From contig CADAGD010000020.1 in assembly GCA_902787375.1 (NCBI GenBank), positions 1 through 62,820 of the forward strand: 62,820 bases of DNA, given 5' to 3'. Below the pieces are notes generated by a model. It was not told the DNA's origin. It saw nothing but the letters and a program-made list of their open reading frames with translations, and ran no database searches. Within the stretch, counting starts at the first letter, position 1, and each line of letters starts with the position of its first letter. A program made the translations under genes and the position numbers. Source of the stretch: an uncultured Eubacteriales bacterium. Lineage in GTDB: Bacteria > Bacillota > Clostridia > Christensenellales > CAG-138. Shown one piece after another: positions 19,204 through 27,645 of the stretch.

Positions 19204-19788
19204 TTATTTGCAGAGCTTATTCTGTCTGCCGTTCGGATAGATCTCCTTGAGTATGTTCATGCACTCGGAGAACCTCTGGAAATGCACTACCTCACGTTCG
19301 CGCAGGAACCTGAGCGGGGCGAGATACTGCTCACAGTCGGTCTGGTTCATTATATGTTCATACGCCGCCCTTGCCTTCTGCTCTGCCGCAAGGTCCTCAT
19401 AAATATCCGCAATCGGGTCGCCCGTTGACTGGATATAGCTTGCCATGAACGGAACGCCGTTCGGATCGGACGGATACACGCCATGACCGTGCAGGGTGTA
19501 ATATCCGAGAAGCCCCGCCGCCTCAAGCGCGGAGAGGGACGCTCCCTCTATGGTCTGATGGATCATGGTTCCGATCATCTCCCAATGGGCGATCTCCTCG
19601 GTTCCTATGTCGTTCAGCGTCGCGCGCAGACGATCATCCGGCATTGTAAATCTCTGTGTTAGATAGCGCACGCCTGCCGAAAGCTCGCTGTCAGGGCCTC
19701 CATACTGCGCCATAAGCGCCTTAGCGATCCTCAGATCGGGATTTGTGATGTTGATTGGAAACTCCAGCTTTTTCTGATAAATCCACAT
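19204..19788 (-). CDS. cotJC: CotJC, manganese-catalase-like spore coat protein
   Basis: A 194-residue di-manganese catalase-fold protein of the spore coat. Ligand-type segments are visible in the four-helix core: NDIGTEEIAHWEMIGTMIH, then EDLAAEQKARAAYEHIMNQ and REREVVHFQRFSECM. In sporulating Firmicutes it is made in the mother cell and built into the coat with CotJA and CotJB. The length is normal. The start has AAGGAGG upstream. It is third in the cotJABC operon. Confidence 0.95.
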   Translation of the reverse strand: MWIYQKKLEFPINITNPDLRIAKALMAQYGGPDSELSAGVRYLTQRFTMPDDRLRATLNDIGTEEIAHWEMIGTMIHQTIEGASLSALEAAGLLGYYTLHGHGVYPSDPNGVPFMASYIQSTGDPIADIYEDLAAEQKARAAYEHIMNQTDCEQYLAPLRFLREREVVHFQRFSECMNILKEIYPNGRQNKLCK

Positions 19789-19803
19789 GAATTTTAGTCC
19801 TCC

Positions 19804-20049
19804 TTATCTCTTTTCCCAAGGCCATTCGGAGCATACCCAACAGCCCGTATTTGTCGGTGAATGACCGAAGCCCTGTAGGGGACCGTACTCCGCCTCATAC
19901 TGTGCTATAAGCTCCGCAAGCAGAGTCGAATAGCTGTAATAGTCATTCCTCGCATCCTGATCGGCAGGATGGGTGTCAAGGTATAGGTTCAGCTCAACGC
20001 ATACAAACTGTACCTCGCTGATCCTGTTTTGAAGTTCACACTGACTCAT
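19804..20049 (-). CDS. cotJB: CotJB spore coat protein
   Basis: An 81-residue CotJB-family protein, recognised by the EVQFVCVELNLYLDTHPADQ core and the following DYYSYSTLLAELIAQYEAEYG; the C-terminus has a GHSPTNTGCWVCSEWPWE tail. It helps assemble CotJ proteins into the spore coat. The ATG at 20049 has AGGAGGTG upstream; an adjacent upstream TTG is less likely. The gap to cotJC is 15 nt. Confidence 0.93.
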   Translation of the reverse strand: MSQCELQNRISEVQFVCVELNLYLDTHPADQDARNDYYSYSTLLAELIAQYEAEYGPLQGFGHSPTNTGCWVCSEWPWEKR

Positions 20050-20060
20050 CAAGCCACCTC

Positions 20061-20285
20061 CTAATATTCGCTTATCAGTTCGGGAAACATGGTTCCCTTT
20101 TCAAGCGCAAGTCCGGGACACAACCCCGCTGAATAATTTTGATTCACGGCGATCATCCTCGGAAGCTTAACCGACGCCGTTTCATAGCCGCATACGGCAA
20201 GATCGACCGAAACCTCACCTGCCGATACCGTTGTAAAACCGTCGCTGTTGCTCAAGTCCACGCGACATGTATTGCATTCACACAT
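20061..20285 (-). CDS. cotJA: CotJA-like spore coat-associated protein
   Basis: A 74-residue protein at the CotJA position of the operon. The conserved end, GLALEKGTMFPELISEY, fits the CotJA pattern of GTxFPEL near the C-terminus, while the N-terminus (CECNTCRVDLSN) is not typical. The start at 20285 follows AAGGAGG. The stop lies 11 nt before cotJB. Two tandem Spo0A-type boxes lie 36-52 nt upstream. Confidence 0.82.
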   Translation of the reverse strand: MCECNTCRVDLSNSDGFTTVSAGEVSVDLAVCGYETASVKLPRMIAVNQNYSAGLCPGLALEKGTMFPELISEY

Positions 20286-20320
20286 TGTTTTTGACCTCCT
20301 TGATGGATTTATACATACTA

Positions 20321-20337
20321 TGTCGAAAGCTGTCGAT
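20321..20337. promoter_or_regulatory. tandem Spo0A (0A) boxes upstream of cotJ
   Basis: TGTCGAA (20321-20327, perfect) and TGTCGAT (20331-20337, 6/7) are direct repeats with a 10-bp period, the spacing at which two Spo0A DNA-binding domains can sit in tandem. They lie just upstream of cotJA. This suggests Spo0A control in addition to, or instead of, the mother-cell sigma factor usual for cotJ. Confidence 0.6.
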
Positions 20338-20512
20338 TGGTTCATAGCGGCGGTAAAACAGCAGCCTGAGTTTCCGGCATTGTCTGCTGCCGAGCGTGTG
20401 CTGATTATATATTAAAAAATCGTCAAAGTTTTGGGAACCTGTGTGCGGTATTAACCGTTTTATATTTGGATGTTAAGACGTCCCGAATGAATAAAAAAGG
20501 AGAAACATCAGA

Positions 20513-21529
20513 ATGAAAAGGATAATATCACTCGCAATGGCCGCCGCTCTTGCAGCCTCCCTTGCCGCCTGTACGGTCAAGCCCGTAACTCCCGCAGACG
20601 CAACCGACGAACCCACAACCGAGCCCACCGAAGCCGTGACCGACGAGCCTTCAACCGAACCCACCGAAGCCGTGACCGACGAGCCTTCAACGGAGCCCAC
20701 CGAAACCGTTACCGCGGAAAGACCCTCCTGCGAATACTCCGAGTACCCGATCGTTGACGGCTCCACGGCAAACATTCCCATGGCACTTGGACTTGTCAAG
20801 CTCGTCACGGGCTGCTCCGACGACGACGCCGAAAACACCATAAACTTCTCCACCACCGATTATTCCTATGAGGCGCTTGCGGAAAAGCGCTGCGATATGC
20901 TGCTCGTCTATGAGGCAAGCCGTCCCACCAAGGAAAAATACGATCCCGAAAACAGCTTTGACATGCACCCCATCGGTCTGGACGCGCTTGTTTTCATAAC
21001 CAATAAGGACAACCCCGTCGATTCCCTGACGACCGAGGAGATACGCGGCATATTCAGCGGCGAAATCACCAACTGGAGCGAGGTCGGAGGTCTTGACGCT
21101 CCTATAACCGCTTTCCAGCGTCCTGAGCTTTCGGGCTCGCAGACCCTCATGCTCGACCTCTGCATGTGCGATGTTCCCATGGCTCCCGTTGAGAAGATAA
21201 CCGTATCCGAGAGCATGGCTGACGTCATAGACGATATTGCGGCATATGACAACACATCCAACGCCATCGGCTATTCCGTCTACTATTATGCCAAGAATAT
21301 GTACACCTACCCCAATCTCAAATTCATAACCGTTGAGGGCATAACTCCATCCAACGAAACCATAAACTCCGGCGAGTATCCATTCATCAACCCCTTCTAT
21401 GCCATACTGCCCAAAACCGACGCGAATCCCATCGCCTCCGAAATGGTCGCATGGCTCGAATCCGCCGAGGGACAGTCCTTCGTATCCCAATGCGGTTACG
21501 TTCCCTGCATGAAGGGCATAGTCAAATAA
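20513..21529 (+). CDS. PstS-like substrate-binding lipoprotein
   Basis: A 338-residue lipoprotein (lipobox LAAC, Cys about 20) with an acidic Thr/Pro stalk carrying near-exact EPTEAVTDEPST repeats (about residues 30-62). A phosphate-binding-protein-like domain follows; recognisable segments are GLDALVFITNKDNPVDSLT, then EIRGIFSGEITNWSEVGG and PEGSGS-like (here RPELSGSQTLM). No PstCAB transporter genes are nearby, so it may sense or scavenge anions alone or serve a distant transporter. It is 13 nt from the next lipoprotein gene, so they are probably co-transcribed. Confidence 0.85.
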   Translation: MKRIISLAMAAALAASLAACTVKPVTPADATDEPTTEPTEAVTDEPSTEPTEAVTDEPSTEPTETVTAERPSCEYSEYPIVDGSTANIPMALGLVKLVTGCSDDDAENTINFSTTDYSYEALAEKRCDMLLVYEASRPTKEKYDPENSFDMHPIGLDALVFITNKDNPVDSLTTEEIRGIFSGEITNWSEVGGLDAPITAFQRPELSGSQTLMLDLCMCDVPMAPVEKITVSESMADVIDDIAAYDNTSNAIGYSVYYYAKNMYTYPNLKFITVEGITPSNETINSGEYPFINPFYAILPKTDANPIASEMVAWLESAEGQSFVSQCGYVPCMKGIVK

Positions 21530-21542
21530 AAGGAGCGAATCT

Positions 21543-22745
21543 ATGAAACGGATAGCTGTACTGCTGTTTGCGCTCACAATGCTCCTCACATCATGCGTTC
21601 CCTCACAATCCGTTCACGGCGACGAAACCGCCGCGACTTGTACGGAATCCCCAACGGACGCTCCCTCCGAGCTTCCGACCTCTGAGCCTTCCGAGCTTCC
21701 CTCCGCCGAGCCTTCCTTCGAGGTGAATGAATTTCCCGATTTTTCGGATCTCATCCCCAAGACCGGCAGGCTCGTGGACGGGCCCATATTCCCCGAACCC
21801 TACAAATACCTCGTCCTGTCCGGGGAAAGCGACATGCACTATGTCTATAACAATATGGGCGAGCTGCTGTATTCCTTTTCGGCGTTCGTTGACGAGGAAG
21901 GCGACCCTCCATGCAGCGGTCTTTTCACCGCCGACGGCATAAGCTGCTGGCACCGTCTGAAGGACAATACCGTTACCACTCCGTTCCGCGTTTTCCACGA
22001 TCTGGCTGTCACGGTCAAATGGTTCGAGGATGAGGACGGCTTCGACTCCCATGCGTGCATAACCCTCATACGCGATATGAATCTCGAAAACCCGCGTGAG
22101 TTTGCCAAGGATGAATTGAATCTCGGAAACATAGGCGGTTTGATGAAGTTCGGGGATAAATACCTTCTTGTCAAGAGGGATGATCTGTCAATATATTCGG
22201 ACGACGGTAAATGTGACGACACAATAACCGTTCTTGACAGCAATTTCAACAAAATCGGCAGCTTGGACTCCGAGTTGTTCCCCCAAATAGCAGGTGTTTG
22301 CGGCGATAAATACATAGTTTGCTACAAGTCCGTGGGAGAAAACTATTGGACTGATACCACTTACAGCATCTACTCGCTTACCGGAGAGCTTCTGATGGAC
22401 GACGTAACGGTTCTTTGCAACGATTCATTCTACCTTAACAGCGAGCTCGGTTCTGTGTTCGGATTCTTTGAAATAAAAGCCCTTACCGATAAGGACGGAA
22501 ATCACTTTGATGAAAATCTCAAGCGCATTGAAGGGCATTTCGACAATCGCGTATACTATGTTCCCGACCGCTTTTTCGGAACATACGAAGCCGACGGCTT
22601 CACCGTTTACGACCGTTATACCTACAAATACTCCGACGTCTACTCAGGTATAAAGGACAAGGACGGAAACTGGGTATTCCGCATATACTCTCCCGCCTTC
22701 GCTTCCGACAGCGACAACACCCGCTGGGGATTCTTTGACGATTAG
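21543..22745 (+). CDS. lipoprotein of unknown function, beta-rich
   Basis: A 400-residue lipoprotein with signal peptide and lipobox LLTSC (Cys about 19), then a Ser/Pro/Glu-rich stalk with PSELP repeats (about 37-58). The rest is beta-rich with YVYNNMGELLYSF, TVLDSNFNKIGSLDSE and YSLTGELLMDD units, resembling repeated four-stranded blades in a propeller-like or WG-repeat-like fold. I do not recognise the family. It follows the PstS-like gene closely, with an AAAGGAG site, and may be its surface partner. Confidence 0.65.
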   Translation: MKRIAVLLFALTMLLTSCVPSQSVHGDETAATCTESPTDAPSELPTSEPSELPSAEPSFEVNEFPDFSDLIPKTGRLVDGPIFPEPYKYLVLSGESDMHYVYNNMGELLYSFSAFVDEEGDPPCSGLFTADGISCWHRLKDNTVTTPFRVFHDLAVTVKWFEDEDGFDSHACITLIRDMNLENPREFAKDELNLGNIGGLMKFGDKYLLVKRDDLSIYSDDGKCDDTITVLDSNFNKIGSLDSELFPQIAGVCGDKYIVCYKSVGENYWTDTTYSIYSLTGELLMDDVTVLCNDSFYLNSELGSVFGFFEIKALTDKDGNHFDENLKRIEGHFDNRVYYVPDRFFGTYEADGFTVYDRYTYKYSDVYSGIKDKDGNWVFRIYSPAFASDSDNTRWGFFDD

Positions 22746-22830
22746 AGCGTTGAAGTTTTTGACATTAATTTACAATCGCTTTTTTCAAAAAATGAATTAA
22801 AAGCGAGCCATGACGCAAAATATCAATAAG

Positions 22831-22886
22831 CCGCGCTTAAAGTCCCGCTTTACCGTATTCCGGCAGGGCTTACGGCGCGGTTTATT
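22831..22886 (+). terminator. terminator after the lipoprotein pair
   Basis: An outer CCGCGC/GCGCGG stem encloses partly paired sequence, including a CCG-TATT-CGG inner hairpin, and is followed by TTTATTATTA. It ends the 20.5-22.7 kb transcript. Confidence 0.6.
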
Positions 22887-22910
22887 ATTAAGTATGAAAG
22901 GGTGATATTA

Positions 22911-23099
22911 ATGAGAAAAACGCTTCCTTACATCATGGCTCTGCTGCTCATCGCCGCAATGATCCTGAGCCTTGGATTTGCCGCAGGAGCCGACATCAAA
23001 AGCGACACGGCGTTTGAAGGCGCATCGTTCGTATTCGCGCCCGTTCGCCATCCGAGCGATGTCGGGATGTATGCCCGCACCTCGGTGATAAATCCATGA
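22911..23099 (+). CDS. small exported or membrane peptide, hypothetical
   Basis: A 62-residue ORF with one strong hydrophobic segment (YIMALLLIAAMILSLGFAAG, residues 8-27), ending in an Ala-Gly-Ala site that could be cut by signal peptidase, then a 33-residue tail. The ATG at 22911 follows AAAGGGTG. Its stop overlaps the ATG of the next small ORF (ATGA). No family recognised. Confidence 0.55.
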   Translation: MRKTLPYIMALLLIAAMILSLGFAAGADIKSDTAFEGASFVFAPVRHPSDVGMYARTSVINP

Positions 23100-23245
23100 A
23101 AACGGAAAAGGACGTATATATACTGCCTGATCTGGGCGGTATAATCGGCGGGCTTCCCCATCCTGCCGAAAAGGAAATACGGCGCAAGGAGCTGCCCGGA
23201 GCGGAAGAAAGCCACGAGCCCGTTGAGGCGCACTTGGATGTCTGA
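23096..23245 (+). CDS. small hydrophilic peptide coupled to the preceding ORF
   Basis: A 49-residue ORF starting in the ATGA overlap with the preceding exported peptide, which suggests translational coupling. It begins MKTEKDVYILPDLGGIIGG and is rich in Glu and Pro afterwards. Nothing similar is recognised. A good terminator follows about 40 nt later, consistent with a two-peptide transcript. Confidence 0.45.
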   Translation: MKTEKDVYILPDLGGIIGGLPHPAEKEIRRKELPGAEESHEPVEAHLDV

Positions 23246-23285
23246 CGCTATGAGCAACAATACCGTCGATTTTAAGCCATAACCG

Positions 23286-23328
23286 GCGTTCCGTAAAACA
23301 TCGGAGCGCTTTTTTATTCTTCTTTTAA
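23286..23328 (+). terminator. terminator of the small-ORF pair
   Basis: GCGTTCCG and CGGAGCGC form an 8-bp stem (one G-U) with loop TAAAACAT, followed by TTTTTTATTCTTCTTTT. Confidence 0.85.
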
Positions 23329-23444
23329 TGCGCATATGTAAAAAAAACCATCAAGCTCCTTATTGCATTGTGTTGACTTTTCATGTATAATGCACACGTT
23401 AAATCAATTCCAATAAGGAAACAGCATTTAAGGAGATGTATTAA

Positions 23445-25391
23445 ATGGACAGCAACACAGGGGTTGCAAGGGTATCGCGCGTATTATCACTCATACTGCT
23501 CGACATAGTATGCTGTATAGCCGCTTTTGCGCTTGCGACATGGTTCCTTCATATGGCGGTAGAGGGCGGATACGGCCTTCTTTTTAAAGCCTCTTCGGTT
23601 CCGAACGGGCCTCTTGAGGCATACTTTACCAACATTCAGGCGGGTGTATTCGTAGCCTTGTTCATTCTGTCGTTTGCCTGCTTCCGCCTTTACAGCAGCA
23701 TTTGGAGCGTATCGGGACTCAACGAGGGCATCATGGCGATCGCCGGCGTGGGCGTCGGAACCTGCCTGTGTCTCATAGTCAATTATTTGCTGTCACTCTT
23801 CCCTGAAACGTACCAGCTCGGCTTCCGGAATTCCGAGAGGACGGGCATACTGCTTGCCGGCATATTCATCTGCATGATGGTATTTGTCACGAGGTTCGGC
23901 TACAGGGGCGTCCGCAGAATACTGAACAGCATCGGGCGCAATAAGAACAAGGACAAGAAGGCTACCCTCATAATCGGCGCGGGCTATTTCGGCGCGTATG
24001 TTCAATCTCAGATCAACAACGGTCAGAGCGCGACCGACTGTTACCTTGTCGGATTTGTTGACGACAACAAATCCAAGCTCGGCATGAGGATAGGCGGCGT
24101 AAAGGTGCTTGGAACCTCCAAGGACATACCCGCAATAGTCAAGCAGAGGCATGTCGAGGAGATAATAATAGCCATACCGTCGCTCTCATCAAAGGACAGG
24201 GCGGAGCTTGTAACAACATGCCGCGATACAAAATGCCATGTGCGCATTGTATCCCCGCTCAACGAGCTTTCCGAAAAGCCCTCCATGAAGGATCTGAACG
24301 AGATAAACATTTCGGATATGCTTTTCAGACCGGAGGTAAATCTTGACGTCAGGAGCATTGAAGGCATCATAGAGCATAAATGCCTGCTCGTCACGGGCGG
24401 CGGCGGCTCCATAGGCTCCGAGATATGCCGTCAGGCGGCGGTGTTCTACCCTGCGACTATTGTCATATTCGACATATACGAGAACAACGCATATGAGCTT
24501 TACTGTGAACTTAAACAGAAGCGTCCGTGGCTCAATGTGGTTATCAGAATAGGCTCCGTAAGGGATAAGGACAGGGTCGATGCCGTAATGGAGGAGTTCC
24601 ATCCCGATATAGTCGTTCATACGGCAGCGCACAAGCATGTTCCGCTCATGGAGGACAGTCCCGCAGAAGCGGTCAAGAACAACGTCATAGGCACGATCAA
24701 TGTGCTTGAGTCCGCTGACAGTCACGGAGTAAAGCGTTTTGTGATGTTGTCAACGGATAAAGCGGTCAACCCCACGAACGTAATGGGCGCGACCAAGCGC
24801 ATAACCGAGCTTATAGTTCAGCAGTACGCGAGAAAGAGCATAATGCGCTGTATGACGGTTAGATTCGGCAACGTGCTCGGCTCTCACGGAAGTGTAATAC
24901 CCCTCTTTGAGAGGCAGATTAAGCAGGGCGGGCCCGTGCTTGTCACGGACAAGAACATCACAAGGTACTTCATGACGATACCGGAGGCCTCCCAGCTTGT
25001 GCTTCAGGCGGGCGCACTCGGTGAATCGGGAGCCATATATGTGCTTGACATGGGCGAACCCGTAAAGATTTATGAGCTTGCCGAGAAGGTGATACGCTTC
25101 CACGGCTATGAGCCCAATGTGGACATGCCCATTGAGATAATAGGTCTGCGTCCCGGTGAAAAGATGTACGAGGAGCTTCTGACCGACGACGAGCAGAACG
25201 CCATGGAAAAGACGGCGCACGGACGCATATTCAAGGCACTTCCCGAACCCGTTGACGCCGAGGCTTTCGACGACAAGCTTGCCGAGCTTTGCGAGCTTGC
25301 GAGGATGAACAGCAGCGCGGTTATCGACTGCATATCCGAGATCGTCCCGAACTTCGACCATAAGGAAAACCGCGTAAGCATGACAGCGTAA
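23445..25391 (+). CDS. CapD/WbpM-type membrane nucleotide-sugar 4,6-dehydratase
   Basis: A 648-residue polysaccharide-biosynthesis enzyme. Four N-terminal membrane helices (residues about 15-145) precede a first Rossmann region (LIIGAGYFGAYV) and a C-terminal short-chain dehydrogenase domain. That domain has the NAD motif VTGGGGSIGSEICRQ (about 312-326), AAHKHVPLMEDSP, and STDKAVNPTNVMGATKR in place of the usual YxxxK, as in UDP-GlcNAc 4,6-dehydratases of the PglF/WbpM/CapD type. It feeds amino or deoxy sugars into surface glycans. The start has AAGGAGATG upstream. No glycosyltransferases are adjacent. Confidence 0.93.
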   Translation: MDSNTGVARVSRVLSLILLDIVCCIAAFALATWFLHMAVEGGYGLLFKASSVPNGPLEAYFTNIQAGVFVALFILSFACFRLYSSIWSVSGLNEGIMAIAGVGVGTCLCLIVNYLLSLFPETYQLGFRNSERTGILLAGIFICMMVFVTRFGYRGVRRILNSIGRNKNKDKKATLIIGAGYFGAYVQSQINNGQSATDCYLVGFVDDNKSKLGMRIGGVKVLGTSKDIPAIVKQRHVEEIIIAIPSLSSKDRAELVTTCRDTKCHVRIVSPLNELSEKPSMKDLNEINISDMLFRPEVNLDVRSIEGIIEHKCLLVTGGGGSIGSEICRQAAVFYPATIVIFDIYENNAYELYCELKQKRPWLNVVIRIGSVRDKDRVDAVMEEFHPDIVVHTAAHKHVPLMEDSPAEAVKNNVIGTINVLESADSHGVKRFVMLSTDKAVNPTNVMGATKRITELIVQQYARKSIMRCMTVRFGNVLGSHGSVIPLFERQIKQGGPVLVTDKNITRYFMTIPEASQLVLQAGALGESGAIYVLDMGEPVKIYELAEKVIRFHGYEPNVDMPIEIIGLRPGEKMYEELLTDDEQNAMEKTAHGRIFKALPEPVDAEAFDDKLAELCELARMNSSAVIDCISEIVPNFDHKENRVSMTA

Positions 25392-25412
25392 AGCCTTTCG
25401 GACTTGAAACAA

Positions 25413-26345
25413 ATGAATTGTTTTCTTAAAAAAGCAAAAGGAACAGCTACTCGCGATCATAAGTCCCTTGATTCCAAGGGACGAGGTAAAGCGGTACTGT
25501 TCCTTTTCGCTGCGTTCTTTATCGCTTTCGCGCTGCTCGACGCCCACAGGTGCGGAAGCGACTTTATCGTAAAGAAGTACGCCATCGAAACCCCAAAGGC
25601 GTCTGCGCCCATAAGGATAGCTATGCTCTCCGACCTGCATGAGAGCGAATTCGGCGTCGGGAACGAGAGGCTTATTGAGGCGGTAAACGAAGCCAAGCCC
25701 GATATAATACTCTGTCCGGGAGATATAATAACCCGCACGGTATCCGACGACGAGCTGCATATAGGACTTGATCTGATGCGCGCTCTGGTTCAATACGCGC
25801 CCGTCTATATGTCCCTCGGCAACCATGAAAGGGACTATATAAGGGAACACGGCTCGGCGATACTCGACTCCTACGAAAGCACGGGAGTGCATATACTTGA
25901 CTGTGCTTATGAAAACATCCATGTATCCGATCAAGCCCTGCGCATAGGCGGCATAAGCGAAAACTGCTTCAGCTCATCCGATTCGGACAAAACCACCCTG
26001 ACGGAACGGAAGGCCTTCCTGTCCGAATTGAGCGGCACGGATGCCTTAACCATACTTTTATGTCACAGACCCACGGACTTTGTTTCCCAAAACGCCGAGG
26101 ACTATTCCGATTTGAATATCGACCTTGTTCTTTCGGGACATACCCACGGCGGGCTTTGGCAGATACCCTTCATCGGCGCGGTTTTTCTTCCGCAGGAGGG
26201 CTTTTTTCCAAGCTATGCCAAGGGACTTAAAAGCGTCGGAGGCTCCCGTATGATAATAGGCGCGGGGCTTGGAAGCGAACGCCTGCTTTTCAGAATAAAC
26301 AATCCCTGTGAGCTTGTGCTGATCGACATAGTGCCATGCGGTTGA
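25413..26345 (+). CDS. membrane-anchored metallophosphoesterase (YkuE-like)
   Basis: A 310-residue calcineurin-type phosphoesterase with one N-terminal membrane anchor (about residues 27-42, VLFLFAAFFIAFALLDA). All metal motifs are present: MLSDLHE, ILCPGDII, SLGNHERD and the paired histidines in LSGHTHGGLW. Related YkuE proteins act at the cell surface. The start is uncertain: ATG 25413 has no ribosome site, and a perfect GTCCCTTG hairpin (25463-25482) lies shortly after, so a start further in is possible. The end overlaps apbE by 10 nt. Confidence 0.87.
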   Translation: MNCFLKKAKGTATRDHKSLDSKGRGKAVLFLFAAFFIAFALLDAHRCGSDFIVKKYAIETPKASAPIRIAMLSDLHESEFGVGNERLIEAVNEAKPDIILCPGDIITRTVSDDELHIGLDLMRALVQYAPVYMSLGNHERDYIREHGSAILDSYESTGVHILDCAYENIHVSDQALRIGGISENCFSSSDSDKTTLTERKAFLSELSGTDALTILLCHRPTDFVSQNAEDYSDLNIDLVLSGHTHGGLWQIPFIGAVFLPQEGFFPSYAKGLKSVGGSRMIIGAGLGSERLLFRINNPCELVLIDIVPCG

Positions 26346-27415
26346 TTCCCGATGTATTGAAAATGAGTATTCGGCTTCATTTAAAGCGCGTTTGTATTTG
26401 CGTTTGCGTCGTTGCAATCATAATGCTTGCGGCTCTGAGCGGCTGTAAGCGTCTTCCTTCAAAAAGGACTTACGTCATATATGACTGCTTCGACACGGTC
26501 ATAATACTGACCGCGTATACCGATGATGAAAGAACCTTCAACGAAGCCTGCGAGCAGGTGCATGAAGGCTTTTTATACTACCATCGCCTGTTTGACATAT
26601 ACAATGAGTACGAGGGCATGAGCAACTTGGCTCTGCTCAACCGTAACGCAGGAGAGTTTGTTGATGTGGAACCGCCTGTCGCGGAGCTTTTAAAGCTCGG
26701 AAAGGAATACGCAAAGCTCACCGACGGCAGCGTGAATATAGCTATGGGAGCGGTATTGAAGCTGTGGCATGAATGCCGTGCCGAAGCCGAAAGCGGCGGT
26801 GATGCGCGTCTGCCTGACATGGAATCGTTAAGGGAGGCGTCGCTGCATTGCGATATTGACGATATAATGATTGAAGGCGAAGCCGTAAAGCTTGCCGACC
26901 CCAAAATGAGCGTTGACGTGGGAGCCATTGCCAAGGGCTTTGCCGTTGATAAGCTCGCGGACAGATTGAACGAATACGGATTCGCCTGGATGCTGAACTG
27001 CGGCGGAGCCGTTTATGCCGACGGAGCAAAGCCCGACGGCAGCGCATGGAGTGTGGGTATCGAAGACCCAAACGGCGACGGCGGCTTTATTGAAAGGCTT
27101 ACGCTGTCTCAGGGTGCGCTCTCGACAAGCGGTGCTTACCTGCGAAAATACATTGTTAACGGCAGGGAATACGGGCATATAATAGACCCCGAAACCCTGC
27201 TGCCCGCCAACCTCGGCTCCGACGATGGCTCCTTGGCTTCGGTATCCGTGCTTTGCAGGGAAAAAAACAGCGCGGCTCTTGCCGACGCCGTTTCCACCGC
27301 GTGCTACATATTGGGAGCGGAGCGCGGCAAATCGCTCGTTCAAAGCATCAAACAGACGGAGGCATTGTTCGTATTAAGCGACGGAGCTCCGATAAAGACC
27401 GACGGCTTTCATTAA
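26336..27415 (+). CDS. apbE: FAD:protein FMN transferase lipoprotein
   Basis: A 359-residue ApbE-family lipoprotein (lipobox LSGC, Cys about 37). It uses FAD and magnesium to attach FMN covalently to threonine in flavoproteins outside the membrane. Family motifs: DCFDTVIIL at the domain start, SVDVGAIAKGFAVDKLAD, LNCGGAVYADG, and GHIIDPET with the LADAVSTACYILG metal/FAD segment. It overlaps the phosphoesterase gene by 10 nt; a second ATG 27 nt in (MSIRLHLKR) could also be the start. No Rnf or Nqr target genes lie in this window. Confidence 0.93.
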   Translation: MRLIPDVLKMSIRLHLKRVCICVCVVAIIMLAALSGCKRLPSKRTYVIYDCFDTVIILTAYTDDERTFNEACEQVHEGFLYYHRLFDIYNEYEGMSNLALLNRNAGEFVDVEPPVAELLKLGKEYAKLTDGSVNIAMGAVLKLWHECRAEAESGGDARLPDMESLREASLHCDIDDIMIEGEAVKLADPKMSVDVGAIAKGFAVDKLADRLNEYGFAWMLNCGGAVYADGAKPDGSAWSVGIEDPNGDGGFIERLTLSQGALSTSGAYLRKYIVNGREYGHIIDPETLLPANLGSDDGSLASVSVLCREKNSAALADAVSTACYILGAERGKSLVQSIKQTEALFVLSDGAPIKTDGFH

Positions 27416-27426
27416 ACGTCGGCAAC

Positions 27427-27468
27427 CGGCAAAAGTCCGCATTTTACAAGCTTTTACCGCCGTTTTTT
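27427..27468 (+). terminator. terminator after apbE
   Basis: CGGCAAAAG and CTTTTACCG pair with one mismatch around a 15-nt loop, followed by CCGTTTTTT. Confidence 0.6.
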
Positions 27469-27521
27469 CAGATTTTATAATATATTACTGTAGTTTTAGC
27501 CCTCATGTCTTATTTTCCCTG

Positions 27522-27550
27522 TTGCAAATTCAAGCCGGTTGTGTTATATT
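27522..27550 (+). promoter_or_regulatory. promoter of the cohesin gene
   Basis: TTGCAA at 27522-27527, a 17-nt spacer and TATATT at 27545-27550, giving an untranslated leader of about 90 nt. Confidence 0.65.
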
Positions 27551-27645
27551 ATCATAGTAATTATGTACCCATGCCGGCTAAATACCGCTCAAGCGTCGTG
27601 CCGCATGGATATAAAGTTATTAATTCAGGAAGGAGTATTCCCCAA

